A DNA stretch of 5,698 nt from Sulfurospirillum sp. UBA1314 (GTDB lineage: Bacteria > Campylobacterota > Campylobacteria > Campylobacterales > Sulfurospirillaceae), in the NCBI GenBank assembly GCA_002307095.1, contig DBTO01000235.1:1-5698 (forward strand). Reading direction: 5' to 3'. Position 1 is the stretch's first letter, and each line of letters opens with the position of its first letter. Below the pieces are notes generated by a model. It was not told the DNA's origin. It saw only the letters and a list, made by a program, of their open reading frames with translations, and did not search any database. The translations under genes and the position numbers were made by a program. This document shows, piece by piece, positions 1-5,698 of the stretch.

Positions 1-2123
1 CCTCAGAAATGATCGATATGAGAGCTGGTGACTCTATCGACATGGAAAAGATTGATAAAGCAGTTAAAACGCTTTACAAACAGAACTATTTTGAAGATGT
101 TTGGATTGAAGAGGTAAGCGAAGGCGCTTTGCTGGTCCATGTAAAAGAAAAATCCGTTATTGCTAAAATCGATTTTGCAGGTGTAAGCGATAGCGATAAA
201 GATGAGATGAATAAACTTATTGGCATTAAAAAAGGTGAAGTCTATGATGTTGAGCGAGCGGAAGCTGCAAAACTGAAAATTATTAAGTTTTACGAAGACA
301 AAGGTTACTTTGATACCGTTGTTGAAACAAAAACAACACCTTTGAATGAAAAACTGTCAATATCGCTTGATTTTACAATCAACCGTGGTGAAAATGTTGT
401 GATTAAAAATGTTACATTATGTGGTTCAAAACAGCTGGATTATGACGATGTCGAACCCAATATCGCTAACAAATCAGCAGAGTGGATTCCTTGGATGTGG
501 GGCTTTAACGATGGAAAGCTTAGAACGGCTGATTTAGAGCATGACTCTGCGCGTATTAAAGATACCTATATGCAAAAAGGTTACCTCGATTGTGAAGTCA
601 GTCAACCTTTCTTAAAAACGTATCTCGATAATTATACCGCCGATCTTGTTTACAGTATTAGTGAAGGTGAACAGTATAAAGTGGGCACCATTGCGATAGA
701 AATTCCAGAGGGTTTTATCGATAAAGATGAAGTCATTAAAGCGATGTTCTTGCAAAATGGAAAAGTCTTTAATATTGCCAAATTACGTAAAGATATGGCA
801 CTGATCGAAACCAAAGTAGCGGATCAAGGTTACGCTTTTGTTAAAATTATCCCCGATGTTAAAAATGATAAAAAGACACACCTAGCGGATATTACATACC
901 GTGTTATTCCTGGTGAAAAAGTTTATATCAACAATGTTAGAATTGCAGGAAATAGCCGAACGATTGACAGGGTTGTAAGACGCGAAGTTTACTTAGCCAA
1001 TAACGATCTTTACAGTAGAACCGATGTCACCGATACAAAAAGTGCGCTTAAACGAACAGGCTATTTTGAAGATGTCGAGATTAAAGAAGAGCGTTTAAGT
1101 AAAAACTCTATGGATTTAGTAATTAATGTTAAAGAGGCTGCTACAGGTTCTATTGGTGGTGGTATTGGTTATGGTTCATCCGATGGACTTTTGTTAAGTG
1201 CGAGCGTTTCAGATGGCAATATCTTTGGTTCAGGTCTTAGAGCAGGAATTGACGTCGAAAGATCTGATAGCGAGCTAAATGGTGCTATTTCGTTAAGCAA
1301 TCCACGTCTGTTTGATTCTGTTTACAGCTTAAGTGGTAAAATTTACGCAGCGGACAACGACTACTACTACTATGATGAGAAAAAATATGGTATTAATGTT
1401 GTTTTGGGCCGTAAAATTGCACGTAACTGGGGTATTTCTTTAGGATATATCATTGAACAAGATAAACTTTCTAATGTTGACAGCACAATTCCTTCCTATT
1501 TGTATACGACAGATACAACACTAAAAAGCTCTGTTGTTCCAGGCATTTCATTTAATAATACAGACGATTATTACCTCCCACGCAGTGGTATTTCCGCAAG
1601 TACCAGCTTAGAAATTGCAGGATTAGGTGGTGATGAGAAATTTATGAGCAGTGTGAATAAATTTGCGACCTATTATGGTCTGCAAGATTTGATTGATTAC
1701 GATCTTATTTTACGCTATAAAGCACAGTTTAAATACCTTGCGATTAGCGATTCTGATGAAAAATACTCTTACGGTGAAAAATTCTATATGGGTGGTGTTA
1801 GAACTATTCGTGGTTACGAGTCGAACTCTATTTCACCTAAATACCCAGGTACAAACGTTTTAATTGGTGGTAATACCATGTTGATTAATACGGTAGAAGC
1901 GAGCTTCCCACTGATTGAGCGTATGAAAATGCGTGCGGCGCTTTTCTTTGACTATGGTATGATTGGCGATGATAGTTTGGATATTAAACGTGGTGGTACG
2001 GGTATCGCCCTTGAGTGGATTTCTCCACTAGGACCTATCGGGCTGATCTTCTCACAACCGGTTATGGATGAAGCAGGCGATAAAAAAGCTTCCTTTGAAT
2101 TTACAATCGGACAAAAATTCTAA
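1..2123 (+). CDS. bamA: BamA, outer-membrane protein assembly factor (Omp85 family), 5'-truncated
   Basis: BamA is the central subunit of the BAM complex; it folds and inserts beta-barrel proteins into the outer membrane. The frame is open to the window edge (first full codon at base 3), so the ATG at base 9 is internal: it lies within POTRA1, and the signal peptide and first part of that domain are missing, probably about 30-50 residues. Counting from that ATG (704 residues), I see the end of POTRA1 (1-49, with a YFEDVWI segment), POTRA2 (about 50-129, KGYFDT), POTRA3 (130-222, KGYLDCEV), POTRA4 (223-305) and POTRA5 (306-378, GYFEDVEI). The barrel begins near 381 with a glycine-rich strand. 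IRGY at 600-603 is the conserved (V/I)RG(F/Y) motif of barrel loop 6. The protein ends FTIGQKF, the terminal-aromatic beta-signal strand. Five POTRAs, the loop-6 motif and the barrel point to BamA rather than two-POTRA TamA or FhaC-type proteins. No lipoprotein partner gene is in the window. Stop is TAA at 2121-2123. Confidence 0.95.
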   Translation, partial: SEMIDMRAGDSIDMEKIDKAVKTLYKQNYFEDVWIEEVSEGALLVHVKEKSVIAKIDFAGVSDSDKDEMNKLIGIKKGEVYDVERAEAAKLKIIKFYEDKGYFDTVVETKTTPLNEKLSISLDFTINRGENVVIKNVTLCGSKQLDYDDVEPNIANKSAEWIPWMWGFNDGKLRTADLEHDSARIKDTYMQKGYLDCEVSQPFLKTYLDNYTADLVYSISEGEQYKVGTIAIEIPEGFIDKDEVIKAMFLQNGKVFNIAKLRKDMALIETKVADQGYAFVKIIPDVKNDKKTHLADITYRVIPGEKVYINNVRIAGNSRTIDRVVRREVYLANNDLYSRTDVTDTKSALKRTGYFEDVEIKEERLSKNSMDLVINVKEAATGSIGGGIGYGSSDGLLLSASVSDGNIFGSGLRAGIDVERSDSELNGAISLSNPRLFDSVYSLSGKIYAADNDYYYYDEKKYGINVVLGRKIARNWGISLGYIIEQDKLSNVDSTIPSYLYTTDTTLKSSVVPGISFNNTDDYYLPRSGISASTSLEIAGLGGDEKFMSSVNKFATYYGLQDLIDYDLILRYKAQFKYLAISDSDEKYSYGEKFYMGGVRTIRGYESNSISPKYPGTNVLIGGNTMLINTVEASFPLIERMKMRAALFFDYGMIGDDSLDIKRGGTGIALEWISPLGPIGLIFSQPVMDEAGDKKASFEFTIGQKF

Positions 2124-2130
2124 GACTCAC

Positions 2131-2162
2131 GAAGGGGAGTTAAAAACTCCTCTTCACTTTTT
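2131..2162 (+). terminator. Intrinsic terminator after bamA
   Basis: An 11-bp stem (2131-2141 with 2145-2155, one G-U wobble) closes an AAA loop. A two-base gap then leads into TTTTT at 2158-2162. It begins 7 bases after the bamA stop codon. The right arm covers part of the stop codon of the convergent ppx/gppA gene (TGA, minus strand, 2156-2154). The minus-strand copy has its nearest run of Ts more than 10 bases beyond the stem, so the hairpin is better suited to ending bamA transcription, though it may also slow readthrough from the other side. Confidence 0.72.
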
Positions 2163-3632
2163 ACACAATTTAATAATAATGGCAAACGAGGCTGGTTTAA
2201 CGAGCTGTTTAATCTGTTCGTGCGCTAAAAAAAGTTTTTTATCTGCGTGAATGCTCAGCGTATGGTTTTGATAATTCACGGTGATTTTACTGCGACTCAT
2301 GTCGCTGCTAATGGCCTTGGCTAAGGAGAGTATGAAACTAAGCCACTGCACGGTTTGCATATCGGGAAGAAGTGTTTTGTACAGTGCCATATCTTCTTGT
2401 GTTGGAAGTTTATTCACATGGTATTTAATTAACATAGCAATAAGAATTTTTTGCTCATGTGAAAAACCGTAGTTGAGATTATTAAGAATGAAATAGAAAC
2501 TGTGCAGATGGTTCTGATAAAAGCCAAGTTTGATGCCAATATTATGAAGCTCAGCTGCAATTCCAAGTTCATTTTTGTACTGCTTTGGTATGGAATGCAC
2601 TGAAGAGAGCGCGTCAAAAAGAAGATGTGCAACTCTTTTAATGTAAAGATTATCTTCCTCCATCAACGAAAAACGGTCTTTAAAACTTCTTAGACTAAGT
2701 TTAAAATCAGGGCTAAATTTATGATGATTTGTACGTAAAAGATCACACAAATAGGCACCTTCTCTCACGCCTGCACCACTGGTGATCATCTTTTGGCATT
2801 GCAATTTTTGAAAAATGGATTGAAAAATAATACACCCTTCACGCATCGTATCGTATCGATCTTTTCGCACACCTAGGTTTTTTAAGCCCAGAACGTCTGA
2901 ACTGACAATTGCATTAACCAATGAGGCATGAGAAGCGATCTCATACTCAAAGCCATGAACTGTTTTAAGAGGGTAATTGGTACGTTCCATAATGATCTTA
3001 GAAAGTGATCTAAGGGTTCCCCCAATGCCAATCATCTCTTTACATGTAAAACGTTCTGGTATCTTTTCAATCTCTTCAGAAATAAAAGCACGAATTTTTT
3101 CTAGGGGTATCTTTTTATCAAAAAAGAGTTCTTTGAGCCGAACTGTGCCAATATTGAGGGAGATGGTTTCAACAATCAGACCCTTTTCAATTTTAGCAAG
3201 TTCTGTGGAGCCTCCACCAATATCAATGGTAACGGCGTCTTGGATCTCTTTGAGGTAATTAAGGGCTCCTACAGCACCGTAATAGGCCTCTTTTGTGCCT
3301 TCGATGATTTTAATGTTGATGTTGAGTTCATGATGGATTTTGTTGATAAAAGTAGATGCGTTAGGGGCATCACGCAATGCTGAAGTTGCAATACAAAGTA
3401 CTTTATGGCACTTGAATCCTTTGATAATATTTCCAAACTCTTCAAGCGTCGTAAACGCACGTTTAAGCGCGGGTTCTTGTAAAACACCAGCAAAATTATA
3501 AGCACCCTCTCCAATACGTACACGACTCTTCGTCTCATTAATCAGATGGAAGGCAAAACGACTACTTTTTTCAAAGATCGCCATTCTCGCAGAATTGGAT
3601 CCTATATCAATAATGGCTGTGCGTTTTGACAT
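2154..3632 (-). CDS. ppx/gppA: Ppx/GppA family exopolyphosphatase / guanosine pentaphosphatase
   Basis: Family members hydrolyse terminal phosphates of inorganic polyphosphate and/or convert pppGpp to ppGpp, linking phosphate storage to the stringent response in the cytoplasm. The 492 residues match the usual two-part length. The N-terminal ASKHA-fold part shows phosphate loop 1 (DIGSNSAR, 9-16), TSALRDA (83-89), an EGTKEA segment (111-116) whose E115 sits where the family has its catalytic glutamate, phosphate loop 2 (DIGGGSTE, 137-144), GIGGT (202-206) and SGAGVREG (285-292). From about 310 to the end there is a helical HD-like domain with AAELHNIG (359-366) followed by HS near 377, as in proteobacterial Ppx; the HD pair reads HN here, so it need not be an active metal-binding HD site. 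The start is the ATG at 3632, which shares its A with the last base of the ferredoxin stop codon (TAATG). No good Shine-Dalgarno precedes it, which suggests translational coupling. Sequence alone does not decide between polyphosphate and pppGpp as the main substrate. Confidence 0.93.
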   Translation of the reverse strand: MSKRTAIIDIGSNSARMAIFEKSSRFAFHLINETKSRVRIGEGAYNFAGVLQEPALKRAFTTLEEFGNIIKGFKCHKVLCIATSALRDAPNASTFINKIHHELNINIKIIEGTKEAYYGAVGALNYLKEIQDAVTIDIGGGSTELAKIEKGLIVETISLNIGTVRLKELFFDKKIPLEKIRAFISEEIEKIPERFTCKEMIGIGGTLRSLSKIIMERTNYPLKTVHGFEYEIASHASLVNAIVSSDVLGLKNLGVRKDRYDTMREGCIIFQSIFQKLQCQKMITSGAGVREGAYLCDLLRTNHHKFSPDFKLSLRSFKDRFSLMEEDNLYIKRVAHLLFDALSSVHSIPKQYKNELGIAAELHNIGIKLGFYQNHLHSFYFILNNLNYGFSHEQKILIAMLIKYHVNKLPTQEDMALYKTLLPDMQTVQWLSFILSLAKAISSDMSRSKITVNYQNHTLSIHADKKLFLAHEQIKQLVKPASFAIIIKLCKK

Positions 3633-3883
3633 TAAAGGTCGTTATTGAGCTGTTCGTATTTTAACTTTAACTCTTCAACACTTTCGATATTGTCAGGGTC
3701 CGCAACAATGCACTCGACTGGGCAAACAGAGATACAGGCAGGTTCATCGTAATGACCAACACATTCTGTACAAACATCAGGATCAATGATATAAATAGGA
3801 TCAGACTCCTCAATCGCTCCGTTTGGACACTCATCGCGACACGCATCACACGCAATACACTCTTCCGTGATCATTAAAGACAT
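3632..3883 (-). CDS. 2[4Fe-4S] ferredoxin, Allochromatium (YfhL-like) type
   Basis: A small soluble electron carrier of 83 residues. The first half has C9-x2-C12-x2-C15-x3-C19-P. The second has C38-x2-C41-x8-C50-x3-C54-P, then a ninth cysteine, C58. The eight-residue insertion between C41 and C50, and the acidic helical C-terminal tail (about 60-83), are the hallmarks of Allochromatium vinosum-type ferredoxins, whose two clusters have unusually low and well-separated potentials. By analogy, C9, C12, C15 and C54 would bind one cluster, and C19, C38, C41 and C50 the other. The start MSLMIT fits the family N-terminus and has a well-placed Shine-Dalgarno. The stop overlaps the ppx/gppA start by one base. 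The C. jejuni counterpart, which I recall as fdxB, also lies between a phosphatase gene and cosR. The redox partner cannot be told from this window. Confidence 0.95.
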   Translation of the reverse strand: MSLMITEECIACDACRDECPNGAIEESDPIYIIDPDVCTECVGHYDEPACISVCPVECIVADPDNIESVEELKLKYEQLNNDL

Positions 3884-3891
3884 GCTTATTT

Positions 3892-3896
3892 TCCTT
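3892..3896 (-). promoter_or_regulatory. Ribosome binding site of the ferredoxin gene
   Basis: AAGGA on the minus strand lies 8 bases before the ATG at 3883. It supports this start over the internal Met at residue 4. Confidence 0.7.
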
Positions 3897-3910
3897 ATTT
3901 GAAGTCAAAT
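3897..3910 (-). repeat. Short inverted repeat in the ferredoxin leader
   Basis: ATTTGA and TCAAAT form perfect 6-base arms around a 2-base centre. The repeat lies just upstream of the ferredoxin ribosome binding site and downstream of the candidate -10 box. The 2-base centre is too short for a stable RNA hairpin, so a dimeric protein-binding site is more plausible than a terminator. In AT-rich DNA such a repeat can also arise by chance. Confidence 0.35.
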
Positions 3911-3921
3911 TTATTGACGAG

Positions 3922-3927
3922 TTTATA
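3922..3927 (-). promoter_or_regulatory. Candidate sigma-70 -10 box for ferredoxin–ppx/gppA
   Basis: The minus strand reads TGTATAAA, which is a TATAAA hexamer preceded directly by TG. The 67-bp gap after the kinase gene places the expected start of transcription about 30 bases before the ferredoxin ATG. No TTGACA-like -35 is visible, but the upstream DNA is rich in A/T runs. That is normal for Campylobacterota, where the -35 box is poorly conserved. The ferredoxin pair could instead be read from the upstream kinase transcript, since I see no terminator in the gap. Confidence 0.42.
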
Positions 3928-3950
3928 CACTAAAAATACTTTAACGAAAT

Positions 3951-5261
3951 TTAAAGAGAGCGTTTTCGAACAGGAAGGAGAAGCGTAGCGACAGTTCCCT
4001 TCGTATCTTCTCTGTTTTTAAGGGTAATTTTTGCCCCCAATGCGTCAGCTGCATTTTTAGCAAGAAAGAGCCCAAGCCCCGCACCTGTTTGATTTCCATA
4101 GCGTTTGAACGGTGCAAAAAGGTCTTTACTCTCATCGATGCCAATACCTTCATCAATGACATAAACAAAAAATCCCTCTTTCGAAAGTCTCACTTTTATG
4201 GTAATGCTTCCCTCTTTAGGCGTAAATTTAATGGCATTTTGGACAAAATTTTGCAAAATATGCATTAAAAGTGTTGGCTGAATCGTAATTTTATAGCTGA
4301 TGGGAGCAATATCTTCAATAATATGTTTCTCTTCCATTTTTGCCAAAATAGTATAGTTGTTGATCTGTTCTTTTAAAAAAACAATCAGATCAAGTTCGAC
4401 GGGTTTCTCAAACTGTGCCCCTTCTTGCCTTCCAATTTCTAAAATATTACTAATCATCTTGTTCATATCGTTAATCGTTTGGTTATTGCTTTTGATTGTA
4501 TCGATGTATTTTTCATTTTCACGAGGTTTTAAAAGCGTTACTTCATTTTTGGTTTTCATAACTGCCAAAGGTGTTTTGAGTTCATGGGCTGCACCAATAA
4601 AAAGCTCTTTTTGAGAATTTACAAAAATTTGAATACGCTCAACCAATTTATTGATGCTCACACCGAGAGGTTGGAACTCACTGGGGAGTTTATGGGTATC
4701 AATAATTTGTAAGAAGTTTTCATTCATACTGGCAAGTTTGTTGGTCAGTGAACGGATGGGAAGTACAAGCATTCGAGAGAGAAACAGGGCATAAAAGAGA
4801 ATTAAGAAGATTGCTGTTAGGTTAATAATAAGAATATTTTTGAGAATTTTATTGAGCAAGATATCGGTATTGGAGATGTCTTTAGTAATTGAGATGAAGT
4901 AATGCTCACGTTTTTCTAAAGGGTAATAGATCGTAAGAAACTTCTGATCATCTTTTTCACTGTGCTCAAAAGAGGGGACATTCCCTTGATTGACACGAAT
5001 CGCGATAGTGACTTGTACATCATTGGGGTTATTGATGGAACTTAACGATGGGTCAAAAATATTAATGCCCATTCGCTCAATGGAACTGGTACGTGAAGTG
5101 GCAATAATTTTAGCTTGTTTCGTGAGTTCTTGGGTGATATCTTCAAAAATAGAGATTTTAATGTAGTTGTAAAGAATGACGGAGAAGATTACAATCAGTG
5201 TCGCCGAAGCGGACACCAATTGTAATATAAAACTTTCTCTTATACTTTTTTGGGAAAGCAA
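3951..5261 (-). CDS. Membrane sensor histidine kinase (HAMP–HisKA–HATPase_c)
   Basis: An inner-membrane two-component kinase of 436 residues. TM1 spans about 11-34, a periplasmic domain about 35-140, and TM2 about 141-163. A HAMP linker (about 164-217, with LPIRSL) follows. The HisKA H-box is AHELKTPL with the phospho-acceptor H226; its E227-x-x-T230 pattern is the one linked to phosphatase activity on the partner regulator. The ATPase domain has an N-box (N338 and N342 in LQNFVQNAIKF), a G1 box (DEGIGI, 370-375), an F-box (FAPF, 382-385) and a G2 box (GAGLGL, 393-398), so all catalytic motifs are intact. The start is a TTG: an in-frame TAG lies two codons upstream and a GAAGAGG Shine-Dalgarno stands at the right distance. 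The gene overlaps the response-regulator gene by 22 bp, which argues that the two are partners. I do not recognise the periplasmic domain, so the signal is unknown. Confidence 0.92.
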   Translation of the reverse strand: MLSQKSIRESFILQLVSASATLIVIFSVILYNYIKISIFEDITQELTKQAKIIATSRTSSIERMGINIFDPSLSSINNPNDVQVTIAIRVNQGNVPSFEHSEKDDQKFLTIYYPLEKREHYFISITKDISNTDILLNKILKNILIINLTAIFLILFYALFLSRMLVLPIRSLTNKLASMNENFLQIIDTHKLPSEFQPLGVSINKLVERIQIFVNSQKELFIGAAHELKTPLAVMKTKNEVTLLKPRENEKYIDTIKSNNQTINDMNKMISNILEIGRQEGAQFEKPVELDLIVFLKEQINNYTILAKMEEKHIIEDIAPISYKITIQPTLLMHILQNFVQNAIKFTPKEGSITIKVRLSKEGFFVYVIDEGIGIDESKDLFAPFKRYGNQTGAGLGLFLAKNAADALGAKITLKNREDTKGTVATLLLPVRKRSL

Positions 5262-5698
5262 AATCTATAACCTCTTCGTCTAACGGTCTCAATCGTTGAG
5301 ATTTCCAATGGTTTATCCATTTTTTGACGAATTTGGTTAATAGCAACTTCAATAACGTTGGGTGTAACAAGTTCTGGCTCTTCCCAAATTGCATCAAGAA
5401 GTTGCTCTTTAGAGACGATTTGATCGCTGTGGCGAGCAAGGTGCGTTAGCACTTCGAAGGGTTTACCTTTAAGCTCAATTTCTTGACCTTTATAGGTGAT
5501 TTTTTCTTCATCAGGATCAATCGTAAGGTCATCAATTTTGATAACATTGGTACCGCCGAAACGAAGACGCGCTTCGATACGAGCGACCAAAATATCAAAA
5601 TCAAATGGTTTACGAATGTAATCATCAGCACCCGCTTTAAGCGCTTTAATTTCGCTCTCTTTGTCATCTTTTGCAGAGATAATCACTGCAGCAGTACG
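5240..5698 (-). CDS. cosR: OmpR-family response regulator of the CosR/HsrA type, 5'-truncated
   Basis: The last 152 residues of a DNA-binding response regulator; the frame runs unbroken to the window edge. The GTG at 5686 is an internal valine, not a start. Relatives are about 220-225 residues, so roughly 70 are missing, including the acidic pocket and the phospho-acceptor aspartate. The visible part of the receiver keeps the conserved Ser (in IISAKDD) and the Lys-Pro pair (in YIRKPF), as in phosphorylatable receivers. From about residue 50 on comes the winged-helix OmpR/PhoB domain, including KPFEVLTHLARH, DQIVSKEQLLDAIW, the recognition-helix region VTPNVIEVAINQIRQKM and the wing TVRRRGYRF. 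From memory these segments are almost identical to C. jejuni CosR (Cj0355c, oxidative-stress control) and close to H. pylori HsrA (HP1043), both essential regulators. The gene overlaps the downstream kinase by 22 bp. The symbol is by family resemblance. Confidence 0.88.
   Translation of the reverse strand, partial: RTAAVIISAKDDKESEIKALKAGADDYIRKPFDFDILVARIEARLRFGGTNVIKIDDLTIDPDEEKITYKGQEIELKGKPFEVLTHLARHSDQIVSKEQLLDAIWEEPELVTPNVIEVAINQIRQKMDKPLEISTIETVRRRGYRFCFPKKV
5271..5277 (-). promoter_or_regulatory. Ribosome binding site of the kinase, inside the regulator gene
   Basis: GAAGAGG on the minus strand ends 9 bases before the TTG at 5261. It lies within the regulator codons for the RRRGYRF wing segment. 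It decides the kinase start: the next in-frame candidates (a TTG–GTG pair near residue 15) would cut into TM1 and lack a comparable site. Confidence 0.65.

Noticed and set aside
359..366. HD-domain phosphohydrolase activity in the C-terminal part of Ppx/GppA
   Set aside because: The pair reads His-Asn at the HD position (H363-N364), and related Ppx proteins also depart from HD here. I treat it as a structural HD-like domain, not an added catalytic one. Start and end here are residue numbers within the protein.
9..2123. ATG at base 9 as the true start of bamA
   Set aside because: The frame is open to the window edge, and the sequence there already lies in the middle of POTRA1, with no signal peptide. 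The gene is cut by the window.
2068..2250. Plus-strand 60-codon frame spanning the bamA end and the terminator
   Set aside because: It overlaps bamA in another frame, crosses the terminator hairpin and continues antisense to ppx/gppA. The product shows no family features.
2977..3258. Plus-strand reading frame of 93 codons opposite the phosphatase gene
   Set aside because: It lies wholly antisense to well-conserved Ppx/GppA motifs, with no recognisable domain or independent support.
5158..5439. Minus-strand 93-codon frame across the regulator–kinase junction
   Set aside because: It is a shifted frame of two clearly conserved genes; its product is basic and low in complexity, with no motif.
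5240..5686. GTG at 5686 as the start of a short 148-residue regulator
   Set aside because: The codons upstream stay in frame to the edge and fit the beta-4 strand of a receiver domain. The GTG is a valine before the conserved IISAKDD.
1..5698. Mobile elements, CRISPR arrays, tRNA or rRNA genes, toxin–antitoxin or defence genes
   Set aside because: I saw no transposase or phage-like protein, no spaced direct repeats and no cloverleaf-like sequence. All the coding space is taken by five housekeeping or regulatory genes.

Overview
The window looks like chromosomal core sequence from a member of the Campylobacterota (Epsilonproteobacteria), probably a Sulfurospirillum-like free-living genus. This is judged from protein character and gene order, without a database search. 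The base composition is AT-rich by eye. The ferredoxin–Ppx/GppA pair next to a CosR/HsrA-type regulator recalls the C. jejuni order phosphatase–fdxB–cosR, and the ferredoxin–gppA pair of H. pylori. I see no insertion sequence, phage gene, CRISPR array, tRNA or rRNA, and no gene-free stretch of 300 bases. Both outer genes run off the window.

Layout. Bases 1-2123 (+) hold most of bamA, the outer-membrane protein assembly factor, cut at its 5' end. A hairpin terminator at 2131-2162 separates it from a convergent block on the minus strand. Read in transcription order, that block is: (1) the C-terminal two thirds of an OmpR-family response regulator of the CosR/HsrA type (5698-5240, cut at its 5' end); (2) a membrane sensor histidine kinase (5261-3951) overlapping the regulator by 22 bp and starting with TTG; (3) after a 67-bp gap with a possible promoter and a clear ribosome binding site, an Allochromatium-type 2[4Fe-4S] ferredoxin (3883-3632); (4) a Ppx/GppA phosphatase (3632-2154) whose ATG shares one base with the ferredoxin stop codon.

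How the genes may work together. The regulator and kinase look like a co-translated two-component pair. This is notable because the best-known relatives of the regulator, H. pylori HsrA (HP1043) and C. jejuni CosR, are regarded as orphan regulators without a cognate kinase. The ferredoxin and Ppx/GppA form a translationally coupled pair joining a low-potential electron carrier to polyphosphate/(p)ppGpp metabolism; the reason for the coupling is unknown. bamA is a separate transcription unit.

I found no wholly new system. The most useful observation is the kinase overlapping a CosR/HsrA-type regulator.
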